A stretch of 64,000 bases of DNA. Source: Pempheris klunzingeri (taxonomy: Eukaryota > Chordata > Actinopteri > Acropomatiformes > Pempheridae). Below the pieces are notes generated by a model. The model was not told the DNA's origin. It worked only from the letters and a program-made list of their open reading frames with translations, and searched no databases. This document shows positions 11,065 through 23,500 of this stretch, piece by piece. Every line of letters begins with the position of its first letter. Positions within the stretch are counted from its first letter, which is position 1. The translations under genes and the position numbers were made by a program. The stretch spans positions 20,007,543-20,071,542 of the forward strand of contig NC_092012.1 in assembly GCF_042242105.1 (NCBI RefSeq), read 5' to 3'.

Positions 11065-14000
11065 ATGTGGCGTGCAGCCTTGATGTTGCTGGCTGCCAGC
11101 TTGTCGGTGAGCCTGGCCAGACCCCGTCTCCAACCACTGTCCCACGAGATGGTCAACTACATCAATAAGGCCAACACTACCTGGAAGGTGAGTTGTGTTT
11201 TTTGGGGGGGTCTTACCTTTGAAGTTTTATGGTATATTCAGCTAAATCCAGGCTTTGTATAAAGTCTCTTTGAAATTAAATTCAACATTTTGGAAATTTG
11301 AACCACTCCAGTTTAATACCAGCGTCACGAGGGTGACCATCTGCGCTCAGACTGCGTGCTCATCCTCTGACCTTTGGCCATTGTGTGTTCATGCACGTTG
11401 ATGGTAGCTTTATCAAAATGCCAAGCTGTGATTTTTAAAGACAACTGGCTGGCAACAAAAAACATGAAATGCCTTCAGGGAGGGGCCACAGAAAGGAAGA
11501 CGTACTGCACTACCTGCAGAAAGGACACAGACCTGTATGAGATGAACAAGCCAGCACTTGCCAGTCATTCATAGCTGGCGAAGTCCCCTCATTACTTACT
11601 TTTTTTTTACCATGATTATTTAATGCTTGTTAATTTCCAAAGTTGAACAGCTGGTAAAATGAACAAAGTGACATTATACATTGATTGCTGTTGGTTTGAA
11701 GAAATTCTGTAAATGTTCTGTTTTGCAGTTGCATGTATAGTAACGATCTGGAATTTTTTGGTTTAGGTGCTTTGAAAGTGTTTGGAAAAGCTCTTAAATC
11801 TGTACGAACTCTGTAAATCGTCCTCTTCCTGCAGGCTGCTCACAACTTCCAGAATGTCGACTACAGTTATGTCCAGAAACTCTGTGGAACGATGCTGAAA
11901 GGACCTAAACTGCCCGTCATGTAAGTCTCACTTATACTGCAAGTACATACAGTGTCCACTTGTATGTACTTGCAAAAGCAGTGGTTTCAGTGTCCCAGTT
12001 GGACTCTCCATCCCGCCTGCTAATGAAGAAAAAGTAGATCAAGTCTGCTGTCATTGTAGTTGTAAGTTGGCACGTAGTATTAATTGACTGTGCCACTTGT
12101 TTTCCTCTGCAGGGTCCAGTATGCTGGAGACCTGAAGCTGCCTGAACACTTTGACTCCAGAGAGCAGTGGCCTGACTGTCCCACTCTGAAGGAGATCAGA
12201 GACCAGGGCTCCTGTGGCTCCTGCTGGGTGAGGGACAAACTCACTGCTCAAAAGATGTGGCCATATTTAACTGGGATTAATATTTGTTGAAGAAATCCTC
12301 TTGGAAATTTTGATTTTATGATGTGATTCTTTTCAATTGATCACTTGTGCACCCACGGCAAGATTCTGCGTTCACCTCTTAGGTCAGCTCACATGTGCTT
12401 TGAAGGACTCTGAAATCTGAACAACAGACGACACCTTCTGTCCTAAGATCTTCAGAAAAAGTGTCCCCCCCCAAATTGCACTCCTGTGTCTGACATGTCT
12501 TGTTTCTTCTGCTCACAGGCATTTGGCGCCGCAGAGGCCATCTCCGACCGTACATGTATCCACAGCAACGCAAAGGTCAGCGTGGAGATCTCCTCAGAGG
12601 ATCTGCTGACCTGCTGTGACAGCTGTGGCATGGGGTGAGACGCAGCAATGCTTCATATTCCCCCACAGATTTGCCTACTGTATATGGACCATCATCCAGT
12701 ATGTAGAGAGATTTGTCTCATAGGCATCAATGCTAATAGGAGTCGACTTGTTTTATAAAATTGGAAACATTTAGATGCGTATTATAAACATGTGCAATGA
12801 TTTGTAAAAATGCATTCATTCAAACGGCAACTTACAAGACACAATTTGACCCCCGTTAATAGTTATGAGACAAATCTCTCCATAATCCAGAGCACAATGG
12901 CAAAACATACCGTTTGAAACTTAAACTACTGACATTTAATGGGAGGAAAGAATGCGTAGTATTATAGTAGTACATTCACCAGTGAATGATCCCATTAAGT
13001 GTGGGCATTTGGCATTGAGGCAGGGATGGCTTGGTCGACAGTAAAGGTGGGATAACTGAACTTTTTTTTTCTTAGATGTAATGGTGGCTACCCTTCAGCT
13101 GCCTGGGACTTCTGGACTAAAGAGGGGCTGGTCTCTGGAGGCCTCTATGACTCCCACATTGGTGAGTTTTGTGTACAAGAGACTCCTACAGGTGTGTGTG
13201 TGGTGTCGACCGTTCTGACACCGTCTTTATCTACAGGCTGCCGTCCCTACACCATTGCCCCCTGTGAGCACCATGTGAATGGCAGCAGACCCCCCTGCAC
13301 CGGGGAGGGTGGAGACACGCCCCAGTGTGTCTCCATGTGTGAATCTGGATATACACCAAGCTACAGCGAGGACAAGCACTTTGGTAAGGAAGGCAGAAGA
13401 AACAGATCTGAGGACAGCGGCTGTGTTTCATTAGGTGGAGCAGGGGGCATTTAAATGGAACGCACATGCCATTGTACACATGAATCCATAAGTATCCAAT
13501 AAGGATGCACCAAATGCAGAACTGCTGAGATTCACTTCTGGAGTGACCGTTGTTGTTCACTTACTCCCTCGGCTTCCCAAGGGTCCATCTCACCCAGGTG
13601 ACTTCAGTTCTTTAGTGAAATGGAATGAGGCTAATGATGTGGGCAAACACTGAGGGGAAGTCAACAAGGGCCTGTTCAATAGCTAATGAAACTCAGCCAA
13701 ACTGTCTGTGCATCATTCATGTCATAACCCCATTAATCACACTTGTATGTACCACAGCTGCTTATGGCACATGTTTATGTCCAGAGATGAATCTAATACA
13801 CACACACACACACAGCACTGGATCCTAACTCAAAGTGTGTTGCAGGTAAAACGTCTTACTCCGTGCTGTCGGATGAGGAGCAGATTCAGTATGAGATATA
13901 CAAGAATGGCCCAGTAGAGGGAGCCTTTACTGTCTACGAAGACTTTCTGCTGTACAAGTCTGGTAAGAGCACATGCACCATTTAACAGACACGTGTAGAA

Positions 14001-14753
14001 CATACAAAGGTGGTGCTGAGTAATTAATCTTTTGAGCACAGAGTAAATGCCGTGTGGATTTTTCATAGCAACGCTGTAGAATATTTTCCCTCTTGTTTCT
14101 CGTCTCAGGCGTGTACCAGCACGTGTCAGGGTCTGCTGTGGGCGGCCACGCCATCAAGATCCTGGGCTGGGGCGAGGAGGACGGGTCTCCCTACTGGCTC
14201 TGTGCCAACTCCTGGAACACTGACTGGGGTGAAAACGGTGAGCAGAGACACATTTTACCCAACAAAGTTAACACGCTATTTACTCTTATATACTTTAGCT
14301 CTCCTGTTTACATGCATGATGGGAATATTAGAAACACTTCAGGACTTTGACACATGCTAAATTTATACAGGCTGTCACATTAAAATGGCGTAAATGGGAA
14401 TGTTATTCAAAATGAGTTCAGGTACGTTTCAGCTGATACATTTTGCATTATGGTACTTTAAATTTAACATGAAGACTTTTCTGCAGCAGGTTAAATACAA
14501 GCAAATCAGCCATTCTATCATGCATTGGTGTGTAAAACTTCTTGAACTGTATAATGCAAGTAGCCATTTTGAATGGAACACAAATGCGCACATTTAAAGA
14601 TGTGTTATAGTTACAAACATGGAATTGTTGGTGCCAGGACCAAGCTAATCTTTGTTTGCTATGTGTGTTTGGTCTCCAGGATTCTTTAAATTCCTGCGTG
14701 GATCAGATCATTGTGGTATGGAATCTGAGATTGTCGCCGGGATTCCCAAATAA
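11065..14753 (+). CDS. ctsb: Cathepsin B, lysosomal cysteine protease (complete, 9 coding exons)
   Basis: Coding exons: 11065-11187, 11835-11920, 12113-12227, 12519-12634, 13076-13161, 13237-13383, 13846-13962, 14109-14237, 14680-14753. They total 993 nt, or 330 aa, against about 339 in mammals. Cathepsin B is a papain-family endo- and dipeptidyl-carboxypeptidase of lysosomes. Residues 1-18 form a hydrophobic signal peptide and a propeptide follows; the mature enzyme probably starts at Leu79. The catalytic Cys is 107 (CGSCW), His 277 (GGHAI) and Asn 297 (NSW). The His-His pair of the occluding loop, diagnostic of cathepsin B, is at 187-188 in [10 protein letters not shown]. All introns are GT-AG and phases agree. 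The protein ends GIPK, lacking the short C-terminal propeptide of the mammalian enzyme. Teleosts may carry ctsba/ctsbb paralogues; I cannot say which this is. Confidence 0.97.
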
Positions 14754-14761
14754 ATTCTAAG

Positions 14762-15173
14762 GTGAGACGACAAAACGACATGTAATGAGTATTGACCTGT
14801 ACAGTACAACTCTGCCATCATAAACCAGAGTGGAAAGCATGGACCTGGTAATTATGGCAAGACTCGCAGCTCTAAATCAGAGGTGTTCAGATCCAGTCCT
14901 CGAGTACCTGAGCCCTGCAGCCATTTGTTCCTCCCTGGTTGTTAATGAGCCTCACCTGTCCAATGTCCACCTGAGGCAAACAAATCTTATGACCTACTCA
15001 AGGAACACAAACAACTCTGGCCCTTTAGCACTGGAATTGAACAGCTCTACTCTAGATTGACTAAATTGTACCACCTCAGTAGCTCCCCTTATGACTCTGT
15101 GAAATCCTCAACAGTTTGAGTATAAATGTGGCTTTAAGTCTGTATCTTACCTTTTTTTTTTGTCCTCTTGCAG
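14762..15173 (+). other. ctsb: Probable intron inside the ctsb 3' UTR
   Basis: Eight bases after the stop codon is a strong donor (CTAAG|GTGAGACG). At 15153-15173 an ideal acceptor (a T run, then TCCTCTTGCAG) precedes more UTR. Spliced, the last junction lies only 8 nt after the stop, too close to trigger nonsense-mediated decay by the usual 50-55 nt rule. The interval contains a repeat-like block at about 14875-15000. Confidence 0.5.
14875..15000 (+). repeat. Repeat-like block (GTCCTCGAG type)
   Basis: CAGAGGTGTTCAGATCCAGT, CCTCGAGTACCTGAGCCCTG and CACCTGAGG resemble a short interspersed teleost repeat that carries CAGTCCTCGAGG and CTGCAG. Diverged; family name unknown to me. Confidence 0.4.
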
Positions 15174-16264
15174 GTTTGTCTATTCCATAATCACTAGAGG
15201 GTAACAAACTCTGCTTGTCTACTCTGGAGCTCTGACTGCATCCAACTGCTTTTAGTCCATATAGCTGAAGCCCTCTGATCACTTGGCATGTGGCTTTTGA
15301 CCCCAGACAATCTCAAGCAACCTTCATCCTTTTTAAATGGATTAGTGGAGTATAACAAACTATGTGCCTATGCACCAATCACCATTGTTGAATTAAGGTG
15401 TGTGTGTGGTTGTGGGTCTTTTGTTTTAACTTTATGACTGAGTTGCTGCGAGGTCTTGTTCCTTCACCTCTTAAGCAAAGTCGATCATAAGGTTGCACTG
15501 GAGGAAAATGGCTTAAGACGTCCATTTCATTTAGTCTCAGGTGATTTGATGTTAAGTCACCGTAGAACTGAATTTGTCCCTGTTGTCACATTTTACTCTG
15601 CACTGGTGGAAAGTGTGGGCCATTTAGAGCAATGAAAGTCAGTACAGGACCCTGCTTAAAGCAGCAGAGGGGGTCTGTTTGTTTTATTTTTAATGATCAC
15701 TGCTTTCATTGCCGTTTTATATCGGCATCATTTGTCAGTGTCACAAATGCTACTCAGTGTTAAAATGTACTGCTTGTAATGGGTGCCTGTTAGTGTTTTC
15801 AGAGTATCAGAAATGAGTAACTTTTTTTTAATTTAGTAGTAAATGGATTTTTTTAATTGTTTGACTTGATCAAAATATTGTTACATAACTGTTCTTGAAT
15901 TGAATAAAAGTCTGGATGTGAATCTGCTGTGTTCTTGAATATGAATACTCCAAGCATCAACACTTCCGGCTTGTCAGCAAAAACAAAACAAACGCTTACT
16001 CATCATGGTAAGGAAAAGTCTCCAACCTAGTCAGCGGTGCTTCGCTTTACACAAAGCAAAAGGCTCAGTTTACCGAGGCTGAAGTGTTTGGTCTTGAATC
16101 AATGGCCTTAATCCAGAGTTCTGCTCAGTACCCGTCGAGTTAACCGGGACACTCCCAAACACAAAACAAACCCACAACGCAACAAGTTTTCAATGTAGAG
16201 GAAACTCTAAAGCACAATAAGAGCCTGGGAGAAATAGAAAAAAATAGCCAAGCTCCTTGGTCTC

Positions 16265-16640
16265 CTGCAGAGATGGACAAGATTGTCCAGCAATGGCGTG
16301 CCATCCATCTTAGTAAGTGGAATGAAACAAAAAAACACAGTGGGCTTCTGGAGTGAGATTTGGAAGTTCAGGGATGTAGCTGATATCAACCAGTTTCAGG
16401 AACTTCCCATGGCTGCTGTGTCTGTGTTGTCCTTGCCACACTCGAATGCTGAACTCGAGAGATTATTCAGCCAGATGAGTGTGGTAAAAAGCAAACTTAG
16501 AAATCAAATGTTGTTGCAGACCCTTCATGCTGTATGTCTGATATGGTCTGAAGTTGTCTGCTGAGGCTTGCTATGAGCACAAGCTGCCTGATGATGTTTT
16601 GCAGCTTTTTGGCACATCAGCTGCTTCCTCATTTAAGTCC
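16265..16640 (+). pseudogene. hAT-type transposase C-terminal remnant
   Basis: In a frame starting near 16283 the stretch encodes VSVLSLPHSNAELERLFSQM followed by SVVKSKLRNQM. This is the C-terminal dimerisation motif of hAT transposases and related domesticated genes. Just upstream the matching frame (SGFWSEIWKFRDV) is continuous, while downstream the family-like frame (LKLSAEACYEHKLPDD) is shifted. No DDE catalytic core or N-terminal BED finger is seen, and a stop and frame changes are present, so this is a decayed fragment. It sits between ctsb and adpgk with no obvious terminal repeats. Confidence 0.75.
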
Positions 16641-16715
16641 GCTCCCTCAGTTGATGAACCTGCCATAGAAAGCCTTGACCAAAATGAGATGACCTGCTCT
16701 TTCTGTGAGCCAGCA

Positions 16716-16718
<3 letters not shown>

Positions 16719-16750
<32 letters not shown>
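16719..16750 (+). repeat. (TG)n microsatellite
   Basis: About 16 TG units, directly followed by a GAGGGGGG run. Confidence 0.9.
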
Positions 16751-16751
<1 letters not shown>

Positions 16752-17340
16752 AGGGGGGTCTGAAAAAACTAAACAATGGACTTGAATTAGGGCCAGACTA
16801 GTTGCCATCATTTTCTCACATTGCCATTGACAGTTTTTTCTATTGTCTCTTTATAATTATGGCAAAAAATGTTCATGTTTTACTGTGACTTGTTGTAGGC
16901 TCCTAAGTGGAGCATACGGTTAGAACTTAAACCATACTTAACAAAAACTAAACCAAAAAAACTAACTTAAAAAAAAAAAAACCTAAGTAACTCCGCCAAA
17001 GTGTCTCTTTTGGGTCACTTTGCTGGTCCCAAGCCCGGATAAAGGAGGAGGGTTAGACGTATAGCTAGCAATTCCACCCCACATAAGTCTTTTGATTAAA
17101 TTTGATATTCTGACATTTAACAATACAGGACAAAATTGATTTATGTGATGTGGGTCTAGACAAAGCATTTAAGTCATGAAGTTATTTTGAGAAGTGATGG
17201 CCTATTTCAATGGCAAAAATTAAAAAAACAAACAAACCAAGAATCAACAGGAGAAAGTTAATTTGTAATTCTAAACATATTTACGGTGTTTTTTACTCAC
17301 CTTTTGTCTCCCACGACGTTATTCCTCCCTCCTTCAGCGA
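16751..17340. other. Intergenic, ctsb to adpgk
   Basis: AT-rich DNA without a gene-like frame. A short piece at about 17022-17058 (GCTGGTCCCAAGCCCGGATA and following bases) resembles a common fish LINE-derived sequence, but it is too short to classify. Confidence 0.4.
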
Positions 17341-17349
17341 CCATTACAA

Positions 17350-17420
17350 TTCCATGCAAATAAACGATTATGCAAATTAGCTGATGACGTAATCTGGCGA
17401 CTTTTAGGACAGCCAATAGC
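17350..17420 (+). promoter_or_regulatory. adpgk: Candidate adpgk promoter: two octamers, a CRE-like site and a CCAAT box
   Basis: ATGCAAAT occurs twice (17354-17361 and 17370-17377). TGACGTAA follows at 17385-17392 and CCAAT at 17413-17417, about 90-155 bases before the adpgk start codon at 17509. The sequence between is moderately GC-rich with no TATA box. The motifs are seen directly; promoter activity is inferred from position. Confidence 0.5.
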
Positions 17421-17508
17421 TCCTTTCCTTACTGAGGAGTTGGCAACACGGAAGGTGCCTCCACAGTACTGGCAGTCTGAGACACCGTAGCTGGCTAACC
17501 AGCCAACG

Positions 17509-20500
17509 ATGGAGGGGGGAGGCAGGGTTTCGTGGATGAAATATGGGCCCGTCGTGTCCCTGCTTGTGGTTGTTTTGGCCTTGTGGTTCCGGTCACCGCA
17601 GAATGACGGACTGGACGACCGGCTGGACACCGTCCTGTCGTCTCTGCTCCGGGCTGAGCGGAAAGTCGGCATGAACAACGTCGTTAGACCGAAAGTGGCT
17701 GTCGGTGAGTGGTGAGAGCTAGCAGGCGTTAGCTAACCTACCCTGGTCAGTTATCGATCAGGTCTGAAAGAAGGGCTTCTGTAATAACTGGGATTGAAGT
17801 TAGAAAACTGCTACAGAGACACTGACGTTACGCTTAGTTTAATGAGCTAATGGTTAACAGACAGTTAGAAAGTTTACTGTTAAATAACCCTTTGTGGCAT
17901 AACGACCATGACCACAACTGGCTAATGTCGTGGCTTTAATCTAAAACTAACTTGTGCCAGTTATTAGAAATGATTAAATGTACAGGGAGAGTTAGCTACA
18001 CTAATGGTTAGTGTGTCATGGTGGTTTTTCAGCTAATGCCGGACCGCACTAGAACAAGGAGGTCTGATCTAGGCTAATGTGTTGCAGCCAAACTCAATGC
18101 ATAGGAGTGAGCATTACTGAGCAGACACCAGATCTCTGTCCAGATCAGCATTTTGTGTGAGCAGCAGGAACAGTTTGTTCTGAGCAGAGACCCAATACAG
18201 CAGGACACACACACCCACAACCCACAGACACTCAGGTCCTACTGTCAGGGCTGTGGGGCTCTTCAGTCCAGTCCCAGCCTGCCCTCCTGTGTTTGAACTG
18301 GGGAGGAGAAGTGCGTGGAAATGTGGGCTAGACAGTGCCAATATTAGTGCTGAGAATATGGATGATCTTCACCATAAAAACTAATGTCTACCTCATGTCA
18401 TTAGTATTGATGGTAGCCTGGTTAAAACCAATACACACATTAGTTTCAGGCCCTGGTCAAAGGTGTCTTTACCGCCATAATCTCATCCCGAAATCTTTTG
18501 AACTTCGATACAAACACACAGCTGGTGATCACTTTATCTGTCCAACCTTTACCCAGGTTAACAACAGGCTTAACCACGCAGTCAGCCCGCCGCCACTCCT
18601 AATTAGACACAATAACACCACATGTCAGCCTAGTCTCATAATATTCACAGATGGTTTAATCTAATCCTTAATTATCGTTGTTCATTGATGATTCAGGTGG
18701 TGACTTGAAGTTAAATCGGTCTACACACTGACCAGTATGGCCCGCTGATTTTTCAACAAAACCACAATAATAGTGCCACTGGTGCTGACCTTATGGTAAC
18801 AAATATACAGAGATATTTTTTCTTTTAACTACAAATTGTCTGGTAAAAAAAAGCAGATACAGTGAAAAGCAAGTGGAAACAATGCAGTTTGATGTCAGGC
18901 TATTGTCAGACTATGTAAAATATTCCAAACTGATTCAAATGTGAGATCGACAGCAAACTTGCTGTTTGGCTGACAGATTTTCTACACATGCAGGATATGT
19001 GGGCTGTGGCACAGCATGGTGGCCTTTGTTCAGACTTGTCAGAGAAAGTTTGTGAATGAAAGCTTTGCGCTGACTGCTTGATCCAGCAGCTGAGACTGTA
19101 TTGACGTGTCAGTATTGTCATTTGAGCAGCCGCAGCGGCTGACAAAAGTCGCAGCAGCTGCACGATGCGTGGAAGTCTCTCCGTTGGGTTTACTAAAGCT
19201 GCACACTGGCATTATCTTTCTCTTTGCTCATACGGCTTTTATTTGACTGCCATATCTAGAAAAAAATGTGTTGTCCACAGCCTTCTCCTTTTCCCGCCAC
19301 CCTTTTTCTTCCCCATCTCAGTCACACACTTGCTTCTGCACATGTTTTTTGTCACATGTATCTCTCATTGTCTCTGCCCCTCTCCCTCATCCACAGGTTT
19401 TGGCGGTTGTGTTGACCTGATAGTTGACGGGGTAGCATTGCTTAATAAGATTGGCCTCCCTCCCACAGACCAGCCCCTACATCATAACTACATAGAAAAT
19501 GAAGTGCAGCTGGCTGAGAGCTTTGCCTACTTCTTTGCACCAGGAGCTGCTGCAGAGTAAGTTTTGTGTGTGCGAATAAGACAGCTAATAATAGTTGTGG
19601 TCTAGTTCAGGGAATTAATCCTAATGTCACTGTATGATAATCTAAATACATATGTGCTGGAACATCTTTTCTTACAAATAGTGCAAGAAGACTATGTTTT
19701 CTCCGTGCTGTGGCTGCTTCACTTTAAAGATAAGGCGTGTCAAAGTGCGTCTGTGTGACTGGATAAGGGGGGGGGGGGGGGGGTGTTAAGTGGATGGACA
19801 GTTTGTGAGGCTTTAGATCAGCCCCGAACAAATTTGAAACTATTTCTTTGTTGCACCCTTCAGGCTACTGTGCTCCTGACTCATTCTCTCTCCCTCACAT
19901 GCTCTTCCACTTTGTTGCTGCTGATTAATTACGCTATGCTGTTGAACTCGTTTGCCCTGTCGTCTCATTTACTGGTGACTGCTCCTGTTGGCACTGTGGC
20001 GCCTGAGAGCGCTTGGTCATTGTCTGGAAGTAACACCTAAAGGCAACAGGCTTTTATCATGGACAGACAGGGCAAAGGGAATGTGTGAGAGAGAGAGAGC
20101 GTGAACAACAATAACAAGTTTTGTTAAAAATCTTAATCAGACACAGAGACCATGCCTGTTTCAGCTCAGCAGTTATGTCTCTTCCCTCTTTCTCGCCTGG
20201 TTTCTTGTGGAATACGGGAAAGTAATTACTTGATGAGACCATAATTCTGAAGCACTTGAGCCAAAAAATGAGATAAGTGATATGTGTAAAGAACAGAAGA
20301 AATGACTGGGTACATCTGCCAAGTGCTAAGCCTAAACCCATCCCTCTTGAAATTAGTTGGAGAGAGAGAAAGTGTGTGTGTGTGAGAGAGAGAGAGAGGT
20401 GTGTGTGTGTGTGTGTGTGGAGTTGGGAACAGATGATGTTGGTCCTTTCAGCTTCTTGTTGTTGAGCTGTAGGATTGTTTTTTCTTCTTTGTCTTGCAGG

Positions 20501-23500
20501 CGTTTCATGCTAAATGATACACTCTTCAGTGAGCTGGTTGAAGCGTCCCGTGACTTACCAGGAAACAGATGGTCAGTAGGTGGCAATGCTCCGGTAATGG
20601 CTGGTCGCATGGCAGTTGAAGGCTGTGATCTGTTGCTAGGTGGAAGCTTCAGCCCCGATTTTGCTGATGTTCTGTCCGAGCACATTACTGGTACACACAC
20701 ACACACACCTTCTTGTCATTTTTACTTCACAATAATTTTCTCGCATCCATGAGGTTCTCTCTACCTTTCCTTTTTAACAGCCATCTGTTCTTTTTATTAT
20801 TTTATCCTCTTCCTCTGCCCTCTCTCCTTTTCATCTGTTCTCCCACCTGTGTCTTTCCAGTTGCAGGTAAAACGGTAGAAGAGCCAGACATTCATCTGAT
20901 CCTGGAGTATCCATCTGGTGAGAGGTGGGGGAGCTATACCTCACGTAGAGCCAACAGGTACATGTTAGTTGATCATAAAAGGTGAACTGTGTACCAGTGT
21001 AGTTAAGCCAGGGACACAGTTATGCACAGTAGACTGGATCTGATGAATTTTGTGAGTAATAAAGCTAAAGTGTTCTGTGTGGGTACGTACTGTACATATG
21101 TGTACATTTAAGGCTCTGCAGTGTGTGAGGCGGACTGTTTTTATGTTTTGTAGATATATCATCCACAGTGATGACCACAACCCCTACTTAGCCTCCATGG
21201 AAGAGTTTGCTGAGAAACTCAAAGACTTTGAACCAGATCTGCTGGTGGTGGGTGGGCTGCAGATGATGGATAACTTCCCCTTCCAGTCAGGTACGAGGAA
21301 ACTGGTGACAACATTTTATTTGTTTCATTTGGAGCATCCAGCTGTAGTGTCCGCCACTTTGTGTGGCCCGATTGATATGGGATAGTGGTGAACATTTGTT
21401 GTTATCATTAGCTTTTCACTGAACCCTGTGTGAGTCTGCAGAAATAAAAGGTGAATTTAGGTAAGCTAACCTTCTGATCCAGTTATACAAACTATCTAAT
21501 TATTAGTGATCATTTCACTTTGCCTTCAAAGGAACTAGAGCTGCATCAACACTGATACTGTTTTTAGAGAATATAATGAATATTTCACAAACTAGTTAGT
21601 AACTTAAGTGAAGACACTGACTGACAGTTCGGACCATCGTCTGCTCAGCCATGAGTCGGAGCACACTACTGGACAAACTATGTAGGAACACCATTTCTAA
21701 ATCACTTAATGAGTTGTTTTCTGCATTGTATGCTCTGTCAAAAAGCTGTCATATCGGTACATATTGGAAAACATATACTGATACCTACTGTATATATCTG
21801 TGATAGGCCCAAGTCTGGTCTATATCAGTCGAAAGGCCTGGGCCCTAAAAGGAACCTAATGAAACTGTGAGTTTCATGCAGATACAGAAAAGAGTGCTTG
21901 AAACGTGAGGTGAAAGTGTGCTATGATAATCTTGTTATGTTGACGTTCGACTACTGTCGCCACAGTCAAGTCTGTCATAGAGGTTGTGTTGAATTTGGTT
22001 GAACTTTGCATACATTTAAAATATTTGTGGTGGTTGTTGAAGACAACAGAAGATGAAAGCAGGAGAGAAAAACGGTAGAGAGTCAGTATCACACTGGCAG
22101 ACAGGTCATAATGAAGAACCCACCACACAGCACCAGACTGTTTGTACAGCACTTCAGCTGTGTCTTATTTCTCTTTCTCCATCCCCTATTCTTCCTCCTC
22201 ATCTCTGCTCTCACCCTTCCCTTCCATTCTTTACCTTTCATTTCTCCACCTTTCCTGGTCTCCACCCCTTTCCCCTACTTTGTCTCATCTGTCCTCTCCG
22301 TTTCCTTCACTTCCTATTGTCTGGCTACCTTTTCTCTGAATCTCCTCTCTTCCTCTCCCGTCTATTCCTTTCATCAATGCAGGCGAGCGGGACGCTCTCC
22401 TCTCCCGCCTTTCCGAGCTCCTGTCCTCGTCATCTCCACAGATTGGGGTCCATTTTGAGATGGCCAGTTTTGTAGAGGAGAGTATAATGCAAGACCTTCT
22501 TCACTATGTCATCCCCAATGTACGTATGCCTGAACAATTTGATTAATCAGCACATTCATTCACACACACATGTTTCTATGAACGATTACACAAACACAAG
22601 GAGTGTGAAACATGGCAACCGCAGGACGACTGAGTGAGGTAGTGTCGCTAAGAGATACAAGATGTCTGAGAAATAATACCAGGTCATTTGAAACTGGATT
22701 TGCTTAGTCAGATTGGATGAATCAGTCTGTGATTTAACAGAAACTGTATTTGCCCTCCTATATTTACCATGTTGATTATCTTAGTCTGTTTAATGTCTTG
22801 CTGTTTTAGAAAATTGACACATTTTTCTCAGATGTAGTAAACAAAATTAAGAAAACGTAACGTAATTTAGTAGTAAATGTTATCATTCTGGCCCATTTCA
22901 TCTACAGTCATTACTACTAAAAATGTATTGTAAACCTGATCTGCTAATATGCTGCCATAGAACTCCATGTTTACTCCAAGAAGCAGAGTTGAGCTAAAGG
23001 CAGGTCCTGAGTTTAATCTCTCATCCTGATCCTGTTTCTCCAGTCGGACTCTTTAGGGATGAACGAACAGGAGCTTCCTAACCTGCTGAGTCTACTTAAA
23101 GGCTCCAACATCACAGTGTTGTCTGACCCAAACCCTCGTGTAGCAACTGTCCTCGACCAGATGAGGGAGGTCTATCGCATTTTGAACCAGCGCTACAAGG
23201 ATGCCAGCGCAGAGAGTGACGCAAGCAGCGCTAAACTTAAGCCGCTGACTCGCCTCCATGTCCACACGCTGGCCTTTCAGGCCATGATCGTGACACATGG
23301 CTCCCAGTGGAAGAACACCATGTCAGCCACCGCCAAGGCCTCTCTCACAGCTAACCGCCATGTCTGTGGCTCTAATGACATTGACCCCAGCAAGGCGAGG
23401 CTCATCATGGATGATTCATTCTCCGTTAGCCGGCGGGAGGGCAGCCAGCGTATCCCTCTGCAGGAGTCCAGGCCTGTCAGCTGCTGGGATGAAGACGACT

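Larger units (their letters stand above)
14754..15925 (+). other. ctsb: 3' UTR of ctsb with poly(A) signal
   Basis: Follows the TAA at 14751-14753. AATAAA at 15903-15908 is followed by TG-rich sequence, so cleavage near 15920-15930 is likely. A probable intron (14762-15173) lies within it. No other coding exon is seen. Confidence 0.6.

Noticed and set aside
17022..17058. Short LINE-like sequence (CCCAAGCCCGGATAAA)
   Set aside because: Too short to assign a family or boundaries.
20353..20752. Frames of about 117-131 codons on both strands
   Set aside because: Both include GT/GA repeats and overlap adpgk exon 3; only the exon 3 frame is real.
21700..21815. Possible repeat with CATATCGGTACATATTGG motifs in adpgk intron 5
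   Set aside because: Resembles a fish repeat with TATCGG units, but it is too diverged for me to support.
22053..22475. Overlapping Ser/Pro/Leu-rich frames up to 140 codons
   Set aside because: They arise from the long polypyrimidine tract before adpgk exon 6, where stop codons are rare in all frames.
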